Assembly (NCBI GenBank): GCA_039197065.1
Contig: JBCCUL010000014.1
Location: forward strand, 124,001 to 188,000
DNA length: 64,000 nucleotides
Direction: 5' to 3'
DNA from: JANQPX01 sp039197065
Lineage (GTDB): Bacteria; Pseudomonadota; Alphaproteobacteria; Geminicoccales; Geminicoccaceae
Positions 11,037 to 19,477 of this stretch are shown here, in pieces. A model generated the notes under the pieces. It saw only the letters and a program-made list of their open reading frames with translations, had not been told where the DNA came from and searched no databases. Position 1 is the first letter of the stretch; each line of letters begins with the position of its first letter. The position numbers were made by a program, and so were the translations under genes.

Positions 11037-12404
11037 GTGCATCAAGACGTGTCGAATCAAGGCCCGATAGACAGCGTCTTGCGCCGTATGGGCGGTGGTG
11101 CGGCTTCGGACCAGAGCGGATTTCGCCTGGAGCCGATCACCGGCTTTGTCGCGATAATACTGTGCATCACCGTAGGCCAGCGTTTCGCGGTTCCTTATGA
11201 CGAGGGCCAGTTCGGTATCGGTTTTCTGATCTGCCTGCTGACGACCATGGGGCTCGCTCTTTCCGGCAGGCTGACCGTAGAGCCTTCGCGAGTCATCCTG
11301 TATGCCATCGGTATGGCAGGCTGTCTGCTGACGCTATTCTTCAAGCGTGATGCCTTCTCTTTCATCTCTCTTGTCATGCTCTTGGTTGTCTACTTCTCCT
11401 ACATCTTTTCTGTCAGATTGTATTACCATCAATATCTACGAATTCTCAGCAGTTTTCAGGACATCATGCTGTTCTGCGTCTGGTGCGGCATCGCGCAGTT
11501 CCTGATCCAGTTTCCGCTGTCTCCGGACTTCATGTTTCCTTTCGACATGATCTTGCCGCAGCAGCTCTTCATTCCGGGCTTCAATCTGAGGATTCCGATA
11601 ACCGAAGCCCTGCCCTACGAGAAGAGCACCGGCCTTTGGTTCCTCGAACCGTCCCATTTCTCGCAGTTCCTGGCCTTCGCCGTCATCATCGAGCTTCGCC
11701 ACTTCAATCGCCCCAAACGGCTGATGCTCTATATCGGCTCGATGGCCCTTTGCTTTTCGGGAACAGGTCTCATTCTGCTGACCCTCGTCGGCAGCCTTCT
11801 GGTGATCGTCCAGCGACGGGTTGGTTTGATCGTCCTCGCAATTTTCGGCTTCCTTTGCATCCTCCTTTTTCGAGATTTCTTTCCCTTCTCGGTGTTCTTC
11901 GATCGATTATCGGATTTCACCAACCCGCTTGCCAGCGGATCCGGGCGCTTCATCGCACCCTACTGGGTCATCGCAGATCTGATCGAAGCCGGACGCAGTC
12001 ACATCCTGCTCTGGGGGCTGGGCCCCGGTCAGCTCAGTCTGATCGTCGAGTATACGGACTACTTCGTTCAGGATTCGTCGTGGTTCAAGCTGGTGGTGGA
12101 ATACGGCTATGTCGCCGTTATGTTCTTCGCCCTCTTCTTTATCACCAGCCTGTTTCGCAACTCACCGGATAAGATCCTGGCGTCAGCCTGTCTGATCCAA
12201 TTTCTGTTTCTTGGCGGTTACTTATTATCCTTTTATGTCCACTTCCTCTATCTCGTGCTCGTCGTCTGGCCCGAAGTGATCGAGGAGGACGCGCCTTATT
12301 GGGACGAAACCCAATACGGCGCCGTTCCCGAAATGTCTCAAGCGGCAGGAGGAGGCTTGCAGACGGCAGATCCGGGAGCAAGCGGGGCCGCGATTCAGAC
12401 ATGA
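11037..12404 (+). CDS. Wzy-like polysaccharide polymerase / O-antigen ligase-type membrane protein
   Basis: Polytopic inner-membrane protein of about 455 residues with ten or more hydrophobic segments, including LFCVWCGIAQFLIQF and a long loop around residues 160-215 (PYEKSTGLWFLEPSHFSQF). The EPS-F pattern in that loop and the overall topology resemble the O-antigen polymerase/ligase superfamily that joins lipid-linked oligosaccharides in the periplasm. The cytoplasmic tail after the last helix is acidic and disordered. The start is uncertain: several GTG codons are in frame, and the one used has AGAGG six bases upstream. An alternative GTG lies at 11004. Function rests on topology and the upstream epimerase, not on a diagnostic motif. 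Confidence 0.7.
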   Translation: MHQDVSNQGPIDSVLRRMGGGAASDQSGFRLEPITGFVAIILCITVGQRFAVPYDEGQFGIGFLICLLTTMGLALSGRLTVEPSRVILYAIGMAGCLLTLFFKRDAFSFISLVMLLVVYFSYIFSVRLYYHQYLRILSSFQDIMLFCVWCGIAQFLIQFPLSPDFMFPFDMILPQQLFIPGFNLRIPITEALPYEKSTGLWFLEPSHFSQFLAFAVIIELRHFNRPKRLMLYIGSMALCFSGTGLILLTLVGSLLVIVQRRVGLIVLAIFGFLCILLFRDFFPFSVFFDRLSDFTNPLASGSGRFIAPYWVIADLIEAGRSHILLWGLGPGQLSLIVEYTDYFVQDSSWFKLVVEYGYVAVMFFALFFITSLFRNSPDKILASACLIQFLFLGGYLLSFYVHFLYLVLVVWPEVIEEDAPYWDETQYGAVPEMSQAAGGGLQTADPGASGAAIQT

Positions 12405-12576
12405 CGTGACCGATTGGTCCCAGTCAACGACGTCCGGCGGACGTCGAAAGTCGAGGTCCGCGATCTAATTTTTCTTAATATCCCGCGTCTTGCCGCTTAA
12501 AGGGCGATCAGCTCCGGATCAAACAGGCGGTGCGATCGTTGCGGGCGATGATCGAACATGGCACGGCTGCGCAGGG

Positions 12577-12828
12577 TCAGACCAGAAGATTAAGCCTGGA
12601 ACCGGGGCGCTCATTCTGGGCTGTCTCTTGAACCGGCGTTCCACCGTTCACGTCCGGCCGCGCAGGCGCTTCCGCGCGCGGCGCCGCATCGACCCGCTGA
12701 GTGGTGTTCGGTGCGGGCCGTTCGATCTGCTCAGCCGCAACCGGCTGACGAACCTGAGTGGCCGATGCAGCGCTGTTCAGCGAACTGCCGAACGCCTGCA
12801 GCGTGTTCTGAGATGGGGTGATGTTCAT
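12577..12828 (-). CDS. Small disordered protein divergent from fliK
   Basis: An 83-residue hydrophilic protein rich in Ala, Gln, Pro and Asn (MNITPSQNTLQAFGSSL at the N-terminus), predicted to be largely disordered. A perfect AAGGAGG lies seven bases before the ATG, which strongly supports translation. It is transcribed divergently from fliK, and a CtrA-like box sits about 40 bp before its start. No family was recognised. The position suggests a flagellar or motility role, but that is inference. Confidence 0.7.
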   Translation of the reverse strand: MNITPSQNTLQAFGSSLNSAASATQVRQPVAAEQIERPAPNTTQRVDAAPRAEAPARPDVNGGTPVQETAQNERPGSRLNLLV

Positions 12829-12867
12829 GTCATCCTCCTTATAAGGGGGAGCATCGCATACCGGTCG

Positions 12868-12882
12868 TTAGCATTCGGTTAA
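12868..12882. promoter_or_regulatory. CtrA-like box between divergent genes
   Basis: TTAG-CATTCGG-TTAA. On the minus strand it reads TTAACC-N5-CTAA, one base from the CtrA consensus TTAA-N7-TTAA. It lies 40 bp before the divergent small gene and 180 bp before fliK. Confidence 0.4.
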
Positions 12883-12947
12883 GATCCCTCCGGCAAACTG
12901 ATCCAGGTCAGACAGGGCGGCAGATTGCGCCATGCAGGATCCGCCAA

Positions 12948-12963
12948 TGGGGCAATTCTTGCC
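12948..12963 (+). promoter_or_regulatory. Putative sigma-54 promoter overlapping GGCAA-N3-TTGCC palindrome
   Basis: TGG-GGC-AATTC-TTGC has the GG-N10-GC spacing of a -24/-12 promoter. It overlaps the perfect palindrome GGCAA-TTC-TTGCC (12951-12963). The same palindrome type occurs before fliF at 17612. It is about 100 bp upstream of fliK. FlbD, an activator of sigma-54, is encoded in the window. Confidence 0.45.
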
Positions 12964-13061
12964 GGCTGATCTGACCCAGGGTTTCTCGTGACATTCTATT
13001 CATTTCAATAGGTTGCATCTTTTTCGTCGATTGGCACGGGCCTTGCTGACCTAGGATCGCC

Positions 13062-14864
13062 ATGAACGGATCGCACCCCATCTTCCCACTCGCCAACATG
13101 GGTCAGGCAGTGTCTGCCCAGACCGCTCAGGCTGTGGAAGATGGCAATACGGCTTTTGCGGAAAACCTGACGGCGGCCCTGGCGGCGTCGTCGGTCATGC
13201 CCACGCCGCCCGATCAGCAGACGGCAGGAGCGCCCAAGGTCTCGTTGGGTCATGGATTGTCCGAAGGGCCTGTTGATGCGGCTTTGCCGGCAGCCAATGG
13301 AACCACGCCTCCAGCCGGCGACGGGCAAGCGCCTGGGTTCCCGAAGTTGGCGGGACAGGCTGATATCCAGGGGGCTGCTGGCTCTGCGATGCCCTCCGAC
13401 GGTAGCTTGCCCGCAGACAGTCCGAATGCCGGCAATCTTGCCGACCTCTTCAATCAGCCCCCGGTCAATGCCGAAGTCGACGGGGTGCTGGCCGATGGCG
13501 ATGCGGGACGCAGGTCAGCATTGACGGCCACGCCGGCTGAGGCGCAGATCCCGTCTGCGGCGCACAATGCCGAGCAGCCCCGCGTTCAGACTGTCGCCAG
13601 CCGGCCCTATGGCGACGTGACGTCTGGTCAGACGCTGACGATCCAAGGCGATCGGAACGCCGAGCAGGCGTTGCTCGCAGCTGACGGTCGCCAGGCGACG
13701 ACAGCGTCCGTGCAGGGCGAAGCCGGATCGATCGACCAGCCGCTCGAGCTGCCGATAAATGTCCCGGGGGAACAGTCTCCAGGGGGTTCCTTGAAGGATG
13801 TCGTTTCTCCGCAGACGCCCTTGTCGGACAAGTCTGTGGCCGAGGGCAATCGGCCCACGGCGCTGACGCTAACCTCAACTGCTGAATCTCGAGAAGGTAA
13901 GGTGGGGGCCGCCTCCTTGCCGGCATCTTCGATAGCCTCCCAGGTGATCCCACAACCCGCCGCGGCAGAGACCGAGCAAGCGGCTAACCCGGCGCATGCG
14001 CTTGAAACGTCGCCGGCCGCGAACGCGCGGCATGATGGGGCGGTTCCGTTGACCCATGGCCGGGAGAACGTTTCGCTGGTCGTCAGATCACCGGCAGGAA
14101 AGCAAAAGGGTGAGGCCGCCAATACCGCCTTGGGGCCATTCGCGTCCGCGGCGGAACGAAGCGGCGCTTCGGATGAAAGGCCAGCCGCGGGCAAACAGGG
14201 TTCATCGTCTCTGACCATCAACGAGGCTGCTGCCAAGCCTGGATCGAACGTCACGCCAGGCGCTATCGTTCAGGCTCCGGCCCTTGATGCGGGCCTGCGC
14301 TCGAATATCGACCTCGCAGTGACCGATCGTTTCCAGACCGTTTTGCCGACGGAGGCGGGATCTCTGGAGACCGCGCGTTTCGAGCCGTCTTCGAACCTCG
14401 CCCAGCTGCGGGCGCAGACGCAGACGCCGCATGCGCCCGCCGGCGCGCAGATTGCCCTGCAGATCGTCCGCTCGCTGCCCGAAGGTATCGAGCGCTTTTC
14501 CCTTCACCTGCAGCCGGCCGAACTTGGCAGCGTTGAAATTCAGCTGAACTTCGAAAGCGGCGGCCGGCTGAGCGCTTTGATCGCCGCCGAGCGTCCGGAG
14601 ACGCTTGAGCTATTACAGCGTGACAGCCGCATTCTGGAGCGGAGCTTGGGCGAAAGCGGCTTGAAGCTCGCGAATGACGGTCTGAGTTTCTCCCTGAAGC
14701 AGGATCAGCAGCAACATCAGCATGGACAGAATTTCCAGGACCAGGCCCACGCCCGTGAAACGGCCTTTCGCGCTGGTCGCGCCTATGACAGCGCAGCCGA
14801 CGTCGAGCCGGCACCGCCGACCCAGCGGATCGACGGGCTGCGTCTGCTCGATATCAGCACCTGA
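13062..14864 (+). CDS. fliK: Flagellar hook-length control protein FliK
   Basis: Secreted molecular ruler that measures hook length and switches export specificity at FlhB. About 600 residues: a long low-complexity Ala/Gly/Pro/Ser-rich N-terminal region (1-450), then a conserved C-terminal Flg_hook domain (about 460-560) with FSLHLQPAELGSVEIQLNF and the following SALIAAERPETLELL. A Gln/His-rich stretch (DQQQHQHGQNF) follows. The start ATG has AGGA five bases upstream. It precedes flgD and flgE in the usual order, so the three probably form a hook operon. The preceding region carries a sigma-54-like promoter. Confidence 0.92.
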   Translation: MNGSHPIFPLANMGQAVSAQTAQAVEDGNTAFAENLTAALAASSVMPTPPDQQTAGAPKVSLGHGLSEGPVDAALPAANGTTPPAGDGQAPGFPKLAGQADIQGAAGSAMPSDGSLPADSPNAGNLADLFNQPPVNAEVDGVLADGDAGRRSALTATPAEAQIPSAAHNAEQPRVQTVASRPYGDVTSGQTLTIQGDRNAEQALLAADGRQATTASVQGEAGSIDQPLELPINVPGEQSPGGSLKDVVSPQTPLSDKSVAEGNRPTALTLTSTAESREGKVGAASLPASSIASQVIPQPAAAETEQAANPAHALETSPAANARHDGAVPLTHGRENVSLVVRSPAGKQKGEAANTALGPFASAAERSGASDERPAAGKQGSSSLTINEAAAKPGSNVTPGAIVQAPALDAGLRSNIDLAVTDRFQTVLPTEAGSLETARFEPSSNLAQLRAQTQTPHAPAGAQIALQIVRSLPEGIERFSLHLQPAELGSVEIQLNFESGGRLSALIAAERPETLELLQRDSRILERSLGESGLKLANDGLSFSLKQDQQQHQHGQNFQDQAHARETAFRAGRAYDSAADVEPAPPTQRIDGLRLLDIST

Positions 14865-14895
14865 ATCGAACCTAGTGATCTGAGAGGATGACCGA

Positions 14896-15567
14896 ATGGA
14901 CATCAGTGCACTTACATCGACGGCCGCTCAAGGTACCAAGAATGACAGCATCACGGGTCTTGCCGACGATTTCAGCAGCTTCCTCCAGCTGCTGACCACC
15001 CAGCTGCAGAATCAAGATCCGACATCGCCGATGGATGCCGATCAGTTCACCCAGCAACTCGTTCAGTTCAGCGGCGTCGAGCAGCAGATCAGATCGAACG
15101 AGACGCTTGGCGAGCTCGCCGCGCTGATGCAGGCCGACCAGCTCAGCCAGTCGGTGAGCTACCTCGGGGCCGAGGTGGAGGTGGAAGGCGACGTCTTTCG
15201 TCTTGGCGAGGATGGCGAGGCGAAGATCCACTATGATCTGGAAAGCTCGGCTGCAAGCGTCCTCTTGAAGATCAGCGACGAGTTCGGCCGGGTGGTTGCG
15301 CTCAAGCAAGGCGAGCTGGGCGCCGGCCGTCACAGCCTCACCTGGGATGGCCAGGGCGACGACGGCATGCGTCGTACCGATGGTTCCTACAAGGTCGAAG
15401 TCCTGGCGCAGAGCGCCGCCGGCACGCCGGTGACCGCCAACACGACAGTCAGCGGCATCGTCGACGGCGTCGAAATGGATGGCGCCGAGACCATGCTTTC
15501 CGTCGACGGCGTGCTGATGCCGCTCGAGCGCGTTTCGGCGGTGCGCACCGCCTCCGCCCCTGCCTGA
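14896..15567 (+). CDS. flgD: Flagellar hook capping protein FlgD
   Basis: Scaffold cap that guides polymerisation of hook subunits. 223 residues. The N-terminal FlgD signature is FSSFLQLLTTQLQNQDPTSP, followed by QFTQQLVQFSGVEQQI. The C-terminal half has the FlgD Ig-like/tudor layout, with LTWDGQGDDG as the usual WDG motif. Start ATG preceded by GAGAGG. It lies 31 bp after fliK and 53 bp before flgE. Full length and intact. Confidence 0.96.
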   Translation: MDISALTSTAAQGTKNDSITGLADDFSSFLQLLTTQLQNQDPTSPMDADQFTQQLVQFSGVEQQIRSNETLGELAALMQADQLSQSVSYLGAEVEVEGDVFRLGEDGEAKIHYDLESSAASVLLKISDEFGRVVALKQGELGAGRHSLTWDGQGDDGMRRTDGSYKVEVLAQSAAGTPVTANTTVSGIVDGVEMDGAETMLSVDGVLMPLERVSAVRTASAPA

Positions 15568-15620
15568 CGGCTCATGCCGCCGCCAATTGAAATGATCGAA
15601 AAAACGAGGAGAACATCGCC

Positions 15621-16985
15621 ATGAGCCTTTTTGGATCTCTGTTTTCGGGTGTCTCGGGCCTGACCGCGCAAAGCCAGTCGATGAGCATGATCTCGGACAA
15701 TATCTCGAATGTCAGCACCACGGCTTACAAGGGCGCAGTCGCCGACTTTTCGAGCCTGGTCACGACGACCGCAAACGTCACGACCTTCTCGCCGGGCGGT
15801 GTCAAGTCGAACACCAATTATGAGATCAGCCGTCAGGGGTTGATCGAGCCCAGCACCTCGCCGACCGACGTCGCCATCGTTGGCGACGGCTTCTTCGTGG
15901 TCAGCGATCTTCCCGAAGGGACCCGCGATCAGCTCTACACACGCGCCGGCAGCTTCAAGACGGACTTTCTCGGCAATCTCCGCAACTCGTCCGGCTATTA
16001 TCTCCAAGGCTGGGCCCTCGACAACAATGACGAGATCATCGACGTCAACGAACTGACCACCGTCAACGTCCGCCTGGTGAACGGCACCGCCACCGCCACC
16101 AGCCGGGTCGAGATCGGCGCCAATCTCGATGCGACCCAGGCTGCCTATGCCGGCACGCCTGCTTACGCCGCCGGCGCGATGGCCGAGTTCGAAGCGACCG
16201 ACGGCGCATCCGGCATTCAGCCGCACTTCTCGCGCAATGTTCAGATCTTCGACGCCATCGGCAAACCCCACAATGTCTTCGTCTCCTTCCTGAAGAACGC
16301 GGCGACGTCGACCTGGGACGTCGAGGTCTATGCATTGGACTCGGAGGTTTCAGGCCCCACGGACACCCCGGTCGGTCCACACCTGAATGGTCTGCTGGCG
16401 TCGGGATCGATCACCTTCGACGGCGAAGGCGGGCTTTTGACCAACGGCATCACGCCGGTGGTATCAGGCACGCCTGGAGGGCCGGTCGACATCGACTGGC
16501 TGGACGCCGACGGCTCCGCCGATGGTGTCGTGGAGTTGGATTTCGGCACGATCGGCGAAACCGACGGCCTTTCGCAGTTTGCCTCCGCCTTCAACGTGGT
16601 CTTCGTCACCCAGAATGGCGCTGAGGTCGGCCAGCTGAACGGCGTCAGCATCAACGAGGAAGGCTTCGTTATCGCCTCCTTCTCCAACGGCGAACAGCAA
16701 AAGCTCTATAAACTGCCGATCTCCAACTTCTTCAATCCGCTCGCTTTGAACCCGAGATCGGGCAATGTCTACAGCGAGACCGTGGCGTCCGGCACCTTCA
16801 ACCTGCGCGAGGCCGGCATCGGCGGCGCCGGCACGATTTCGCCCTCCTCGCTCGAAGCCGCGAATGTCGATATCGCCGACGAGTTCACCAAGATGATCGT
16901 CACCCAGCGCGCCTACTCCGCGAATGCCCGGATCATCACCACGACCGACGAAATGCTCGATGAACTGATCCGGATCAGCAGGTAA
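15621..16985 (+). CDS. flgE: Flagellar hook protein FlgE
   Basis: Hook subunit of 454 residues. The N-terminal rod domain has SLFGSLFSGVSGLTAQSQSM and SDNISNVSTTAYKGA. The central domains follow, and the C-terminal helix ends VTQRAYSANARIITTTDEML, typical of axial proteins that polymerise through their paired termini. AGGAGA lies just before the ATG. A strong hairpin with a T tract follows the stop, marking the end of the fliK-flgD-flgE unit. Confidence 0.97.
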   Translation: MSLFGSLFSGVSGLTAQSQSMSMISDNISNVSTTAYKGAVADFSSLVTTTANVTTFSPGGVKSNTNYEISRQGLIEPSTSPTDVAIVGDGFFVVSDLPEGTRDQLYTRAGSFKTDFLGNLRNSSGYYLQGWALDNNDEIIDVNELTTVNVRLVNGTATATSRVEIGANLDATQAAYAGTPAYAAGAMAEFEATDGASGIQPHFSRNVQIFDAIGKPHNVFVSFLKNAATSTWDVEVYALDSEVSGPTDTPVGPHLNGLLASGSITFDGEGGLLTNGITPVVSGTPGGPVDIDWLDADGSADGVVELDFGTIGETDGLSQFASAFNVVFVTQNGAEVGQLNGVSINEEGFVIASFSNGEQQKLYKLPISNFFNPLALNPRSGNVYSETVASGTFNLREAGIGGAGTISPSSLEAANVDIADEFTKMIVTQRAYSANARIITTTDEMLDELIRISR

Positions 16986-16992
16986 TGCGCGT

Positions 16993-17047
16993 TGACCTGC
17001 GTCTTGGGCATCGGCGTGCCAGGCGCAGGTCACACCTGTGTTTTTTT
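16993..17047 (+). terminator. Intrinsic terminator after flgE
   Basis: TGACCTGCG (16993-17001) pairs with CGCAGGTCA (17024-17032), with inner pairing GGCA/TGCC. A second small stem GCAGGT/ACCTGT overlaps it and runs into seven T residues (17041-17047). Confidence 0.7.
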
Positions 17048-17142
17048 GGGATGTTTTGCGTGATTTCAGCATGTTGCCGTTGAGATCAGGCGAGGAAGCA
17101 GGCGATGACTGGTGCTTGTGGCTCCTTGTCTCGCCTCAAGGG

Positions 17143-17188
17143 CAAGGCCATGAAATCGCTCGATAACTTTTCGAATGGGCTCTTAGGC
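17143..17188 (+). repeat. Single arm of repeat R3
   Basis: GGCAAGGCCATGAAATCGCT, continuing CGATAACTTTTCGAATGGG and CTCTTAGG. It matches the arms at 10597-10636 (inverted) and 10816-10852. Flanking sequence upstream also resembles the inside of the element at 10.6 kb. Confidence 0.5.
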
Positions 17189-17251
17189 TTTTTTTAAAAC
17201 GCTTGGCGGATACTTGCGAGAACCGCCCATAAGGGAGATGGAGACCGACTG

Positions 17252-17539
17252 ATGTCGACGAACGATTTGAACGAGAAGAGTGAGCAGGTGACCCATCGGG
17301 TCGTAGGACCCGATGGCAAGCTTCTTACTCTGGACGATCTGCCGCCGCCCGAGACCAAGCGCTGGGTGGCAAGACGCAAGGCGGAAGTGGTTGCAGCCGT
17401 GCGCGCTCAGCTTCTGACGCTGGAAGAGGCGTGCAAGCGCTACAACCTATCGACCGAAGAATTTGTCGGTTGGGAAGCAGCCATTGACAAGCACGGTCTC
17501 GGCGGCCTTCGCGTCACCCGCATCCAGGATTTCCGATAA
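17252..17539 (+). CDS. sciP: SciP-type CtrA inhibitor (DUF1153 HTH protein)
   Basis: 95 residues, matching the small helix-turn-helix family that binds CtrA and blocks its activation of motility and cell-cycle promoters in Caulobacter. Visible signatures are VVGPDGKLLTLDDLPPPETK, RWVARRKAEVVAAVR, and the HTH LTLEEACKRYNLSTEEF followed by HGLGGLRVTR. The start ATG has GGAG eight bases upstream. It sits directly upstream of the fliF operon on the same strand, and a perfect CtrA box lies in the gap between them. The regulator and its likely target promoter are therefore physically linked. Confidence 0.92.
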   Translation: MSTNDLNEKSEQVTHRVVGPDGKLLTLDDLPPPETKRWVARRKAEVVAAVRAQLLTLEEACKRYNLSTEEFVGWEAAIDKHGLGGLRVTRIQDFR

Positions 17540-17611
17540 GCGCATTTCGGCGGAAGCAGTCCGCCATTGAGTAGCTCTCTATTGATGAATAACGATTACA
17601 TGGCGACACCC

Positions 17612-17624
17612 GGCAAAATTTGCC
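17612..17624. promoter_or_regulatory. GGCAA-N3-TTGCC palindrome upstream of fliF (possible FlbD site)
   Basis: Perfect inverted repeat GGCAA-AAT-TTGCC preceded by CACCC. It is the same design as the element before fliK. In Caulobacter, FlbD binds ftr elements and represses fliF. Assigning this palindrome to FlbD is inference from position and gene content. Confidence 0.45.
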
Positions 17625-17628
17625 TCGG

Positions 17629-17643
17629 TTAAGGGGTTATTAA
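17629..17643. promoter_or_regulatory. CtrA box upstream of fliF
   Basis: Perfect TTAA-GGGGTTA-TTAA (TTAA-N7-TTAA), 62 bp before the fliF start and 5 bp from the GGCAA palindrome. This matches the consensus of CtrA-controlled early flagellar promoters in alphaproteobacteria. Confidence 0.65.
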
Positions 17644-17704
17644 TAATGATCTCGTAGTTTGAAGACTGCTTCACTTTTCGCAATGCAGTCTCAAGCCAGA
17701 GTTC

Positions 17705-19477
17705 ATGAGCGATACGCCAGCAGATCTTCCGACGACCCTTGATCAGACCGCCGCGGCGCGGCCGGACGAGGGTGTGCCGTCAATGCTTGAAGCCTTGGGG
17801 CGATTCAGCGCGGGGCAGATGATCGGCCTTGGCGTCACGATGGTCGGACTGCTCGGATTTTTCGCCTATCTCACCTTGCATATCGTCGAACCCGACTACG
17901 GCTTGCTCTACAGCGGTCTCGACCTCGAAGACAGTGCAGAAATCGTCGGCCGGCTCGAAGCGCTGGGCGTGCCCTACAGACTGCACGGTAGCGGCGAGGG
18001 CATCATGGTTCCGGCCGATCGTGTCGCCCGCCTGCGCATGAGCATGGCCGAGGAAGGGCTGCCGCGCGGTGGTTCGGTCGGCGACGAGATCTTTGATCAA
18101 TCAGGCGCCTTGGGAACCACGACATTCCTTGCCAACATCAATCAGCGCCGCGCCCTGGAAGGCGAACTCAGCCGTACGATAGCGGCTCTCAAGGACGTCA
18201 AGGCCGCACGCGTCCATCTCGTTTTGCCCAAGCGCGAACTGTTTCGGCGGGAGCAGATTGAGCCCAGTGCTTCGGTTACCCTGCGCATGTATGGCGGTCG
18301 CCGCCTGGACAAGCGTCAGACCGCAGCTGTTCAGCATCTGGTGGCGGCGGCCGTGCCCGGTCTGCAGCCTGACCGCATTACCTTGGTGGATGATCGCGGA
18401 ACCCTGTTGGTCAGAGGTGGGGATACCGCGCTTGAAGGCGGCCTTGCCAATCAGGCTGACGACTATCGCATCGCTTACGAAACGCGTCTCAAGAACGTCA
18501 TCGAGCAGCTGCTGGAGCGGTCTCTCGGTCCAGGTCGGGTGCACGCCGAGGTCAGTGCCGAGATCGACCTCGATCAGGTGACGATGATGGAAGAGACGTT
18601 CGATCCTGACGGTCAGGTCGTGCGCAGCACCCAGTCGATCGAGGAGGAGACCGAGCGGTCCGAGCGCAACGAAGATGGCGCTGTAACCGTCGGCAACAAT
18701 CTCCCGAATGCAGGTGTCGACGGGGATGGCGGCGGCAACAGCAACAACGAGAACTCCGTGCGCACCGAGGAGACGGTGAACTACGAGATCTCGAGAACGG
18801 TGCGTAATCACACACAGGTCGGCGGCGAGATCAAGCGACTGTCGGTTGCGGTCCTGGTCGGCGGCCGTCAGCGCCCGGCTATCGATGGTGAGCCTCCAGC
18901 CTACGATCCTCTCAATCAGCAGGAACTCGACGAAATCACCAGTCTCGTTCGTTCCGCTATCGGCTTCGACGCGGAACGCGGCGACCTCGTCGAAGTCAAG
19001 AACATGACCTTCGCCGAACCTGATCTGGAGGAGATCGAAACCTCGCTATTCGATCTGACCAAGGCCGACATTCTCCGCCTCGTCGAGCTGGGCGTGTTGT
19101 TGCTCCTGGCCTTGATCGCGATTTTCCTCGTCGTTCGCCCAGCCTTGTCAAAACTGATGCCAAAACCGGTAACCCTCGACTCGCCCATGGCGGTTGGTGC
19201 TGGCGGTGGATTGCCGATGGTTGTCGACGAAAATGGACAGCCCGTAACGGCCAATGACGCCAACGCCGAGGGGCAAGGCGAGGGTTCCGGATCCGGCGCT
19301 GCTTCCAAGGGAGATGGAGAAAGCGGTTCGAAGGGAAGCGGCTTCGTCGAGTTCGACGATCCGGCCAGGGTTGGGCTTATTCAACAGACCCGAACTCTGA
19401 TCGAGGCGCGTCCTGACGATGCCGCGGCCGTTGTCCGAGCTTGGATAGATCAGCCCTCAGGGAAGAAAAATGGTTGA
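17705..19477 (+). CDS. fliF: Flagellar MS-ring protein FliF
   Basis: Inner-membrane protein that builds the MS ring, the base for C-ring and export-gate assembly. 590 residues. A first transmembrane segment lies at about 45-65 (GLGVTMVGLLGFFAYL), followed by periplasmic ring-building motifs (EDSAEIVGRLEALGVPYRL, LNKRQ-like RRALEGELSRTI, then ASVTLRMYGGRRLDKRQ). An Asn/Gly-rich insertion lies around 335-350, and a second transmembrane segment at about 460-480. The cytoplasmic tail that binds FliG ends RVGLIQQTRTLIEARPDDAA. It is the first gene of the fliF-flhG operon and overlaps fliG by 8 bp. Confidence 0.96.
   Translation: MSDTPADLPTTLDQTAAARPDEGVPSMLEALGRFSAGQMIGLGVTMVGLLGFFAYLTLHIVEPDYGLLYSGLDLEDSAEIVGRLEALGVPYRLHGSGEGIMVPADRVARLRMSMAEEGLPRGGSVGDEIFDQSGALGTTTFLANINQRRALEGELSRTIAALKDVKAARVHLVLPKRELFRREQIEPSASVTLRMYGGRRLDKRQTAAVQHLVAAAVPGLQPDRITLVDDRGTLLVRGGDTALEGGLANQADDYRIAYETRLKNVIEQLLERSLGPGRVHAEVSAEIDLDQVTMMEETFDPDGQVVRSTQSIEEETERSERNEDGAVTVGNNLPNAGVDGDGGGNSNNENSVRTEETVNYEISRTVRNHTQVGGEIKRLSVAVLVGGRQRPAIDGEPPAYDPLNQQELDEITSLVRSAIGFDAERGDLVEVKNMTFAEPDLEEIETSLFDLTKADILRLVELGVLLLLALIAIFLVVRPALSKLMPKPVTLDSPMAVGAGGGLPMVVDENGQPVTANDANAEGQGEGSGSGAASKGDGESGSKGSGFVEFDDPARVGLIQQTRTLIEARPDDAAAVVRAWIDQPSGKKNG

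Noticed and set aside
13430..13455. GGCAATCTTGCC inside fliK as another regulatory palindrome
   Set aside because: Spacer is 2 rather than 3 and it is internal to a repetitive coding region; probably chance.
15387..16271. 294-codon minus-strand ORF
   Set aside because: Antisense to flgD/flgE; no family features.
17196..17251. TTGGCGGATACTTGCG upstream of sciP as a sigma-54 promoter
   Set aside because: The GG to GC spacing is 9, not 10, so it fails the -24/-12 rule.
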